A stretch of DNA of 5,167 nucleotides from assembly GCA_945946715.1 (NCBI GenBank), contig CAMEWU010000165.1, forward strand, positions 1 to 5,167. The letters run 5' to 3'. Numbering within the stretch: position 1 is the stretch's first letter; each line of letters begins with the position of its first letter. Below are positions 1 through 5,167 of this stretch, one piece after another. A program made the translations under genes and the position numbers. This stretch comes from an uncultured Clostridium sp. Lineage in GTDB: Bacteria > Bacillota > Clostridia > Lachnospirales > Lachnospiraceae. The notes under the pieces were generated by a model. That model was not told the DNA's origin. It did not search any database and was given only the letters and a program-made list of their open reading frames with translations.

Positions 1-797
1 AATCCATTTCGTTCTAATATAATCTGAACCGGTAAATCGGTAGTTATAATTTCTTCATAGATTGCACGAAGCCGTATAGTGCTGAGATATTCTGTAAATG
101 TCATCCCCATATATTTTTTGAAGAAACGTGCAAAATAGGAAGGGTTCAATGCCAGATATTCGGTAATATCCTGTAAAGAGATATCTTCCTGGTAGTGTTG
201 TTTTACATAGGACATAACACTGGTTAACCGTTCCATGTATTTTTCAGATTGATGATATTCATTTTGGGTAATATCTACTTTGAAATGCTGCATCATAATG
301 TAAAGCAAATCAAAGATATAGCTGTAGTATTTTAAGCGGTATCCTTCCGGTTTCGCATACCACAAATCTGTAAGTTGATTTAAAATGTTCCGGATGGTAT
401 CTGTAATTAGAGTATCCGGAGGAACCGTAGGAGCGACTTGTTCGGAAAGTGGATTCCCGGGAACAGATGAAGTGGTTTCAAAATGCACATAATCAATATC
501 CGGTATATGAGTCTTTAAAAACAGGTAAGGAATCTGAATAATCAGAGAATGACTATATGTTTTGCAATATGTAGAGTGAATCATATTGGAGTCGATTATA
601 ATAAATTCACCGGTGTTTAAGGCATATGACTTTTGCTCGATATTGATGTTCAAATTTCCGTCCAAAATGTATAGAACTTCCATGCTGTCATGCCAGTGGG
701 CAGGTACAAAATATTCGTAGTCTTTGCAGCAGGAATACCTCATATTTACGTCTGCATCAATTTTAATTGTTTCATATGCTACAACTGGTCGATTCAT
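1..797 (-). CDS. AraC-family transcriptional regulator, cupin sensor plus HTH (C-terminus off the left edge)
   Basis: Read on the minus strand from ATG at 797-795, 265 complete codons are open to the window edge with no stop. Residues about 25-95 look like an AraC-type cupin ligand-binding domain, with H34-W-H36, E40, the turn L45-D-G47 and H74 at the positions usual for such sensors. Residues about 190-245 carry the first AraC helix-turn-helix (D205-ISLQDITEYL, then NPSYFARFFKKYMG at 218-231, ending in TEYLSTIRLR). The second helix-turn-helix begins around residues 255-265 (PVQIILERNG) and is cut by the edge. Family members are usually about 280-300 residues, so roughly 20-35 residues are missing. 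Proteins of this build usually bind a sugar or other small molecule and activate nearby genes; the effector cannot be told here. The start is fixed by an excellent ribosome binding site. It is transcribed away from the methyltransferase operon. Confidence 0.93.
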   Translation of the reverse strand, partial: MNRPVVAYETIKIDADVNMRYSCCKDYEYFVPAHWHDSMEVLYILDGNLNINIEQKSYALNTGEFIIIDSNMIHSTYCKTYSHSLIIQIPYLFLKTHIPDIDYVHFETTSSVPGNPLSEQVAPTVPPDTLITDTIRNILNQLTDLWYAKPEGYRLKYYSYIFDLLYIMMQHFKVDITQNEYHQSEKYMERLTSVMSYVKQHYQEDISLQDITEYLALNPSYFARFFKKYMGMTFTEYLSTIRLRAIYEEIITTDLPVQIILERNG

Positions 798-802
798 AGG
801 AG

Positions 803-810
803 CCTCCTTT
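803..810 (-). promoter_or_regulatory. Ribosome binding site of the AraC-family gene
   Basis: On the minus strand the sequence AAAGGAGG lies 5 bases before the ATG at 797-795. It is a near-perfect Shine-Dalgarno match and decides the start. It sits in a small palindrome, AGGAG-G-CTCCT (808-798), which could at most form a weak 4-bp hairpin. Confidence 0.85.
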
Positions 811-822
811 TCTATTGAAGTC

Positions 823-851
823 AGTATAGCGAATTATGATATAATTGTAAA
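823..851 (-). promoter_or_regulatory. Predicted sigma-A promoter of the AraC-family gene
   Basis: On the minus strand, TTTACA (851-846) and TATACT (828-823) are separated by exactly 17 bases. This fits the housekeeping consensus well and predicts a start near 816, giving a leader of about 20 bases that just contains the ribosome binding site. Assigned by eye; no transcript data. Confidence 0.65.
832..846. repeat. Short inverted repeat in the divergent promoter region, possible operator
   Basis: AATTAT-gat-ATAATT is a perfect 6-bp inverted repeat with a 3-base centre. It lies in the spacer of the leftward promoter and touches the -35 box of both promoters, a place where a bound protein could affect both. 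The region is very AT-rich, so the repeat may be chance. Confidence 0.25.
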
Positions 852-873
852 TAATAAGAAATCATGTTATACT
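845..873 (+). promoter_or_regulatory. Predicted sigma-A promoter of the rightward methyltransferase-cls operon
   Basis: TTGTAA (845-850) and TATACT (868-873) are 17 bases apart, and the -10 box is preceded by TG (865-866), making it an extended -10. The predicted start is near 880, about 50 bases before the ATG at 931. A second extended -10, TGATATAAT (837-845), lies just upstream but has only a poor -35 (TTGAAG, 815-820, 19-base spacing). This is the only clear rightward promoter seen, so it probably drives all four downstream genes. Confidence 0.6.
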
Positions 874-930
874 TATTTCATTTATTATGGCTAAGAGAAT
901 AATATATAGGCTGAGAAGTGAGGAATTGAT

Positions 931-1794
931 ATGTGGGTAGCGGATAATTGGAAAGAATATGAGGTACTGGACTGTTCCAAAGGTGAGAAGTTGGAACGTT
1001 GGGGAGACTATCTGTTGGTGCGTCCGGATCCTCAGGTACTTTGGGATTTGCCAAGAAAGAATCCCGGATGGAAGAAAAAGAACGGTCATTATCATAGAAG
1101 TAATAAAGGTGGTGGAGAATGGGAGTTCTTTCATCTGCCGGAACAGTGGGAAATTCATTATGGAGAGTTAACATTTCATTTGAAGCCCTTTAGTTTTAAG
1201 CATACAGGCTTGTTTCCGGAACAAGCGGTTAATTGGGATTGGTTTTCAGGATTAATTCGGCAGGCGGGAAGACCTGTAAAGGTATTGAATCTGTTTGCTT
1301 ATACAGGGGGAGCTACCTGTGCCGCAGCAAAAGCAGGAGCATCGGTAACCCATGTAGATGCATCCAAAGGGATGGTAAACTGGGCAAAAGAAAATGCAAA
1401 AGCAAGTGGATTGGAGGAAGCACCAATCCGCTGGATTGTGGATGACTGCGTAAAGTTTGTAGAACGGGAAATTCGTCGGGGAAACCGATATGATGCAATT
1501 ATTATGGATCCTCCGTCCTATGGCAGAGGTCCCAAAGGAGAAATCTGGAAAATAGAAGAAAAAGTACATCCCTTTATCCGGTTGTGTACACAAGTGCTAA
1601 GTGAAAAACCGTTGTTTGTGCTGGTAAATTCCTATACCACAGGATTGGCTCCGGCAGTTCTGACTTATATGCTGAGTACTGAAATTGTACCAAAATTTGG
1701 CGGCAGGGTAGAATCACAGGAAATAGGATTACCTGTAAAAGAAACCGGATTGATACTGCCATGTGGAGCTGCAGGGCGCTGGAGTAATGGGTAA
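931..1794 (+). CDS. Class I SAM-dependent methyltransferase, COG1092 / RlmI-RlmK-like core without a PUA domain
   Basis: 287 residues. It probably transfers a methyl group from S-adenosylmethionine to RNA (or another substrate) in the cytosol. The N-terminal part (about 1-110) has the conserved pieces GDYLLVRPDPQVLW, GGGEWEFFHLPEQW and FKHTGLFPEQ. A Rossmann methyltransferase domain follows: motif I V118-LNLFAYTGG-127, the acidic end of strand 2 at D143 (HVDASKG), and the catalytic-type motif IV D193-PPSYGRGPKGEIWK-207. The DPPSYG motif and the preceding segment resemble the COG1092 family of 23S rRNA cytosine-C5 methyltransferases. Those enzymes are about 390 residues with an N-terminal PUA domain, which is absent here, so the exact target is uncertain and no gene symbol is given. 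The start is supported by AGGA (921-924) 6 bases before the ATG. It is the first gene of the rightward cluster, 56 bases before cls. Confidence 0.88.
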   Translation: MWVADNWKEYEVLDCSKGEKLERWGDYLLVRPDPQVLWDLPRKNPGWKKKNGHYHRSNKGGGEWEFFHLPEQWEIHYGELTFHLKPFSFKHTGLFPEQAVNWDWFSGLIRQAGRPVKVLNLFAYTGGATCAAAKAGASVTHVDASKGMVNWAKENAKASGLEEAPIRWIVDDCVKFVEREIRRGNRYDAIIMDPPSYGRGPKGEIWKIEEKVHPFIRLCTQVLSEKPLFVLVNSYTTGLAPAVLTYMLSTEIVPKFGGRVESQEIGLPVKETGLILPCGAAGRWSNG

Positions 1795-1834
1795 GAAATA
1801 GGTTTTACTGATAGATATAAGTGATGGATACGAA

Positions 1835-1839
1835 AGGAG
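1835..1839 (+). promoter_or_regulatory. Ribosome binding site deciding the cls start
   Basis: AGGAG lies 11 bases before ATG 1851. The frame is also open upstream to GTG 1821 and ATG 1824, but neither has a purine-rich site in front of it, and this AGGAG would then sit inside the coding sequence. The spacing is somewhat long; an in-frame CTG at 1845 has 5-base spacing but CTG starts are rare. Confidence 0.6.
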
Positions 1840-1850
1840 TTTCACTGTAT

Positions 1851-3416
1851 ATGAAAGAGCAAAAGAAAAGTAATGTACAAAAAAAGCATAAGGACCGATT
1901 ATTTCTTTCCAAGGTTCTGGTAGTTGGCTTCTTGCTTATGATTCAAGTTGCTTTTCTGATTGTAATGACCTTGGAGCTTGGTGAATACTATGCATATGTA
2001 CAGGCACTTTGTTCAGTTATTAGTATTCTGGTAGTGATTTATATTGTTAATAAACCGGATAATCCGGCTTATAAGCTGGCGTGGGTAGTTCCGATTCTGT
2101 TATTTCCGATTTTTGGTGGGATTTTCTATTTGGTAATCGCAGGTAATCGTTCGAGCAAGCGATTTGTACGAAAAGTAGAAAAGAGTATAACAGACTCCTG
2201 CCAGTTCCTGCCACAGAATACGCAGATACTGGATGAACTGGAAGAAGACTCTAAAAATGTGGCAATGCAGTCCCGATATATTCAGAAATATGCCAAATAT
2301 CCGGTATATCAGCATACGAAAATGACTTATTATCCATTGGGAGATGATAATTTTCAACCTTTGCTGGATGAACTGCGCAAAGCAAAACGATACATCTTTA
2401 TAGAGTATTTTATTATTCGGGAAGGCGTTTTTTGGAATTCAGTTCTGGATATTTTGGAAGAAAAAGTGAAAGAAGGCGTTGATGTTCGAGTGATGTTTGA
2501 CGATATGGGCTGTGTGGCCACGATACCTTCTGACTATGAAAAACGCATTCGTGAAAAAGGAATTAAGTGTTATTCCTTTAATCGGTTTATCCCGATTTTG
2601 ACATTACGCTTAAACAATCGGGATCATCGGAAGATTACGGTGATTGATGGGCATACAGGATTTACCGGTGGAATCAATTTGTCTGATGAATATATTAATC
2701 AGACATCACCGTATGGGCATTGGAAAGACACAGGCGTCATGCTGAAAGGAGAAGCGGTCTGGAGTCTGACGGTAATGTTTTTACAGCTCTGGGGCTATGT
2801 TTCCGGGACAACTGAGAATTTTTATGATTATATACCTGAAAAGAAAGAACTGGAAGATATAGAAAGTGATGGATATGTCCAGCCATACAGTGATTCTCCA
2901 CTGGATCAGGAAATTGTTGGGGAAAATATTTACCTAAATATGATAAATCGGGCACAGAAGAGTATTTACATCATTACACCATATCTGATACTGGATAATG
3001 AAATGACAACTGCATTAACTCTGGCGGCAAAAAGTGGTGTAGATGTCCGTATTATTATTCCGGGAATTCCGGATAAAAAGATTGTGTATATTTTGACACA
3101 GGCAAATTGTGGCCCACTGCTGGAAAGTGGTGTACGAGTCTTTAAATATGCACCGGGATTTACCCATGCTAAGGGAATTCTGGTAGATGATGAGATTGCT
3201 ACAGTAGGAACTGTTAACTTTGATTATCGAAGCCTTTATCTTCATTTTGAGTGTGGAGTCTGGATGTATAAAACCGGAATTATTCAGGACATCCGTCAGG
3301 ATTTTGAGGATACGCTGCAGAAGTGTGAGGAATATACCATCGAAGATTATCAAAGGGTTTCACATGTGAAAAAGGTGATGCGAGCAATTTTGAAGATGCT
3401 GGCACCTTTAATGTAA
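1851..3416 (+). CDS. cls: Cardiolipin synthase, phospholipase D (two-HKD) superfamily
   Basis: 521 residues from ATG 1851 (531 if GTG 1821 were used). It condenses two phosphatidylglycerol molecules into cardiolipin and glycerol at the cytoplasmic membrane. The N-terminus is basic and carries three hydrophobic segments at about 19-41, 48-66 and 76-98, giving a membrane anchor somewhat longer than the usual two-helix one. Two phospholipase D domains follow. HKD motif 1 is H259-R-K261-ITVI-D266, followed by GHTGFTGGIN; motif 2 is H439-A-K441-GILV-D446, followed by ATVGTVNFD. Both catalytic H, K and D sets are intact. Other family hallmarks include EYFIIREGVFW and VRVMFDDMG before the first motif, and ITPYLILD in the second domain. 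Length is slightly above the usual 480-510 residues. It sits between two methyltransferase genes with no terminator on either side, so it is probably co-transcribed. A generic phospholipase D-like protein is the alternative, but the full layout favours cardiolipin synthase. Confidence 0.93.
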   Translation: MKEQKKSNVQKKHKDRLFLSKVLVVGFLLMIQVAFLIVMTLELGEYYAYVQALCSVISILVVIYIVNKPDNPAYKLAWVVPILLFPIFGGIFYLVIAGNRSSKRFVRKVEKSITDSCQFLPQNTQILDELEEDSKNVAMQSRYIQKYAKYPVYQHTKMTYYPLGDDNFQPLLDELRKAKRYIFIEYFIIREGVFWNSVLDILEEKVKEGVDVRVMFDDMGCVATIPSDYEKRIREKGIKCYSFNRFIPILTLRLNNRDHRKITVIDGHTGFTGGINLSDEYINQTSPYGHWKDTGVMLKGEAVWSLTVMFLQLWGYVSGTTENFYDYIPEKKELEDIESDGYVQPYSDSPLDQEIVGENIYLNMINRAQKSIYIITPYLILDNEMTTALTLAAKSGVDVRIIIPGIPDKKIVYILTQANCGPLLESGVRVFKYAPGFTHAKGILVDDEIATVGTVNFDYRSLYLHFECGVWMYKTGIIQDIRQDFEDTLQKCEEYTIEDYQRVSHVKKVMRAILKMLAPLM

Positions 3417-3442
3417 TATTAATAGGAAGAAAAGGAACAGGC

Positions 3443-4327
3443 ATGGAACATATATTGGATGATTTTATAAAGACAATATGCGATGAACGGCCATATAAAC
3501 TGGTAATTAGCAATCCTTTGGATAAAGCACAGGCGGTACGAAAGATTGTCATTCAGTTGCAACAGGGAAAACGGGGCTATCAATATCAGATAGAGAAATT
3601 TACTGAGAAGCAGGCATTTCATATTAATATAGAAGAAAGAGATTTATTTGAGAGTGTTCAAACTTATTTCGGTACGGAATTCTTACAACTGACTGCATGG
3701 ACGGAACAGTGGGAGTACCAGGGACGTATTAGTAAAAAGGGAAAGCTGCTCTGCAATCAGAATAGGAATACCCAGAAACAGACCATTCGACAGGGAAATA
3801 ACCGTACAAAGAATTACTGTATACCGGAAGGAACGGTAATCCCTCCACTGGTGGATATGGGTATCTTTACGAAAGAAGGAAAGGTAGTACAGTCAAAATA
3901 TGATAAGTATCGGCAAATTAACCGTTTTTTAGAGATGGTTGAAGATGTTTTAAAAGATATGCCGGAGGAACCCCTTCATATTATAGATTTCGGTTGTGGA
4001 AAATCCTATCTCACGTTTTTATTATATTATTATCTGGTAGAAATAAAGAAACGTTCAGTAAAGATAACCGGACTGGATTTGAAACAAACGGTGATTGAGC
4101 ATTGCCGGAAAACAGCAGAAAAATATCATTATGATAATCTTCGGTTTGAACTGGGGGATATTCACGGATATCAGACTACAGAGCCGGTACATATGGTAAT
4201 AACTCTTCATGCCTGTGATACTGCTACTGATTACGCATTGTATAATGCAATCTGCTGGAATGCAAAAGCCATTTTGTCTGTGCCATGCTGCCAGCATGAA
4301 TTAAATCAGCAGATGCAGGGAGAATAA
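3443..4327 (+). CDS. SAM-dependent methyltransferase, METTL25/RRNAD1-like (Methyltransf_32 type), cut short by an in-frame stop
   Basis: 294 residues up to a TAA that appears premature; the intact frame would be 389 residues. Start ATG 3443 is preceded by AAAGGA (3431-3436) with 6-base spacing. The N-terminal about 130 residues have no clear signature. Then come VIPPLVDMGIFTKEGKVV and K152-YDKYRQINRF, typical of bacterial members of this family. The SAM-binding motif is D182-FGCGKSYLTF. The TGLDLK segment near 215 is the likely acidic strand-2 end, and the family-specific motifs L255-HACDTATDYAL and P281-CCQHELNQQ are present. The PCC motif resembles a catalytic loop, but the substrate of the bacterial family is not known to me; RNA or protein are possible. 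The stop falls nine residues after PCCQH, so the product would lose the last strands of the Rossmann fold and is probably inactive unless read through. It begins 26 bases after cls. Confidence 0.85.
   Translation: MEHILDDFIKTICDERPYKLVISNPLDKAQAVRKIVIQLQQGKRGYQYQIEKFTEKQAFHINIEERDLFESVQTYFGTEFLQLTAWTEQWEYQGRISKKGKLLCNQNRNTQKQTIRQGNNRTKNYCIPEGTVIPPLVDMGIFTKEGKVVQSKYDKYRQINRFLEMVEDVLKDMPEEPLHIIDFGCGKSYLTFLLYYYLVEIKKRSVKITGLDLKQTVIEHCRKTAEKYHYDNLRFELGDIHGYQTTEPVHMVITLHACDTATDYALYNAICWNAKAILSVPCCQHELNQQMQGE
4325..4327 (+). other. Premature in-frame TAA interrupting the second methyltransferase
   Basis: The codons before the stop read QQMQGE and those after it read LAILSRYGIIKER in the same frame. 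No insertion or deletion is needed to join them. A single C-to-T change of CAA (Gln) would create it, though other one-base ancestors are possible. The base after the stop is C, a context often described as weaker for termination, but TAA itself is usually the least leaky stop. Confidence 0.8.
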
Positions 4328-4612
4328 CTGGCTATTTTATCGCGTTATGGAATTATTAAAGAGCGGACGGCTGCATTGATGACAGATGCAATTCGGGGAA
4401 ATCTGTTAGAGGCCAGTGGATACCGGACACAGATGCTGGAATTTATTGATATGGAGCATTCTCCAAAAAATATTCTGATTCGTGCGGTGAAAGGTACGGT
4501 AACAGAAAAGCGAAAACAGGATGCATTAAAAGAGGTACAGGAGCTTATAGAGACCTTTGGCCTGCGTCCCACATTATATGAGTTGCTATATGAGGAAAAA
4601 AGAAATGAGTGA
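4328..4612 (+). pseudogene. C-terminal remnant of the METTL25/RRNAD1-like methyltransferase
   Basis: This is the in-frame continuation after the TAA: 94 codons ending at TGA 4610-4612. It starts LAILSRYGIIKERTAAL and continues MTDAIRGNLLEASGY, then LEFIDMEHSPKNILIRAV, which looks like the last helices and strands of the same methyltransferase fold rather than a separate protein. A short separate frame could start at TTG 4376 or ATG 4379, but no convincing ribosome binding site precedes either. The frame shows no further stops or shifts and codon use is like the front half. This suggests a very recent mutation, an error in the sequence, or continued use by read-through. The final bases overlap the start of the next gene by 8 bases. 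Confidence 0.75.
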
Positions 4613-5167
4613 AAATCAGGAAAATAAAAGAACAATTATTGACAGTTATGATGGTGATCCGGATGATGTGGTGTTCTTTCAATCACCTAATGCAGAGGAA
4701 TCTCAAAAAGATGATGGTGTAAAAGAAGTATTTATGGAAGAAACGACTCAAGAGGACTTAAAAGAGAATCTGAGGGAGATGGTGATACAACAACTGACAG
4801 AAGAGACTGTAGAGGACGAAAAAAAACAGGAAGAGCCGGAAGCGGCACCAGAACAGCAACCACTGGGATATATTGATGTAAATGATCCGCATTATGCAAA
4901 TTATCAGCCGGATCCCTATTATGAATATGGATATGGTCCGGAACCGAAAGCAAAAAAGCTGGAGGAAAAGCAGGAAAGCTCAACATTAGGAATTATCAGT
5001 TTCTGTACGGGAATCGGCAGTATATTTTTAGGCTGCTGCGGTTTTCAATACTTATTAGGGTTAACAGCCTTGGTAACCGGAATCTGGTGTTTATGCTTAA
5101 AAGGGAATTCCAAATCCACAAAAGTTTTTGCAATCATTGGCATCATATGTGGATGCATACCATTTTT
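4605..5167 (+). CDS. Acidic-tailed multi-pass membrane protein, DUF4190-like (C-terminus off the right edge)
   Basis: 187 complete codons are open to the window edge. ATG 4605 has GAGGA (4592-4596) 8 bases upstream, and the start overlaps the end of the methyltransferase frame in an ATGAGTGA arrangement, pointing to translational coupling. Residues 1-85 are strongly acidic and Gln/Glu-rich, probably disordered, with no signal peptide. Residues 86-114 are rich in Tyr, Pro and Asp (NDPHYANYQPDPYYEYGYG). A short Lys/Glu linker precedes hydrophobic segments at about 128-147, 149-165 and 174-187 and beyond. The hydrophobic part holds seven cysteines (134, 144, 145, 162, 164, 182, 184) and Gly-rich helices, a pattern familiar from Firmicutes DUF4190 proteins of the form soluble tail plus GIIS..GI.SI..CC. 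Function is unknown; the long tail probably faces the cytosol. Alternative: another small Gly-rich membrane family. The fold call is by eye only. Confidence 0.75.
   Translation, partial: MSENQENKRTIIDSYDGDPDDVVFFQSPNAEESQKDDGVKEVFMEETTQEDLKENLREMVIQQLTEETVEDEKKQEEPEAAPEQQPLGYIDVNDPHYANYQPDPYYEYGYGPEPKAKKLEEKQESSTLGIISFCTGIGSIFLGCCGFQYLLGLTALVTGIWCLCLKGNSKSTKVFAIIGIICGCIPF

Noticed and set aside
1..797. Truncated or decayed AraC gene
   Set aside because: The frame is fully open; the missing second helix-turn-helix is due to the window edge, not to a lesion.
862..1174. Two minus-strand open frames of 98 codons opposite the first methyltransferase
   Set aside because: They overlap the well-supported plus-strand gene and its leader, have no ribosome binding site and no recognisable protein features; they are antisense shadows.
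1795..1850. Separate promoter or terminator before cardiolipin synthase
   Set aside because: TATAAG at about 1815-1820 has no suitable -35 at 16-18 bases, and no hairpin is visible; the gap is better explained as an operon junction.
3417..3442. Terminator between cardiolipin synthase and the second methyltransferase
   Set aside because: The 26-base gap has no GC-rich hairpin or T-run; it is only AT-rich with a ribosome binding site.
4325..4327. Recoding as selenocysteine or programmed frameshift
   Set aside because: The codon is TAA, not TGA, and the frame before and after is the same, so neither mechanism fits.
4376..4612. Independent small gene starting at TTG 4376 or ATG 4379
   Set aside because: It is in the same frame as the interrupted methyltransferase, continues its sequence, and has no convincing ribosome binding site; it is better read as a remnant.
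4732..4986. Minus-strand open frame rich in Leu, Pro and Ser
   Set aside because: It is the antisense of the acidic, Glu-rich tail of the membrane protein, whose GAA/GAG codons read as TTC/CTC on the other strand; low complexity explains the open frame.

Overview
The window looks like a chromosomal segment from a low-GC Gram-positive anaerobe, most likely a Clostridia member of the Lachnospiraceae type. This is inferred from the moderately AT-rich coding sequence, strong AGGAGG-type ribosome binding sites, tight gene packing and the style of the proteins: a cupin-type AraC regulator, a two-HKD cardiolipin synthase with an N-terminal membrane anchor, and a DUF4190-like tail protein. No mobile element, CRISPR array, tRNA or rRNA was seen.

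Layout: bases 1-797 hold a minus-strand AraC-family regulator whose C-terminus runs off the left edge. Bases 798-930 are a divergent intergenic region with one good promoter in each direction; the two -35 boxes overlap. From 931 to the right edge everything is on the plus strand: a compact COG1092-type SAM-dependent methyltransferase (931-1794), a cardiolipin synthase (1851-3416), a second, unrelated-looking SAM methyltransferase of the METTL25/RRNAD1-like type (3443 onward), and an acidic, tail-anchored membrane protein (4605 to the edge, incomplete). Gaps are 56, 26 and -8 bases and no terminator separates them, so they look like one transcription unit.

The most notable point is that the second methyltransferase is interrupted by a single in-frame TAA at 4325-4327. 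The same frame continues open for another 94 codons to a TGA at 4610-4612 and still reads as the expected C-terminus of the family. The next gene starts inside the last codons of this frame, so premature termination could also affect its translation. Whether the stop is a real nonsense mutation, a read-through site or a base-calling error cannot be decided from the sequence alone.

I did not find a convincing new multi-gene system. The genes look like housekeeping functions (RNA or other methylation, anionic phospholipid synthesis, a membrane protein of unknown role) next to a divergent regulator.
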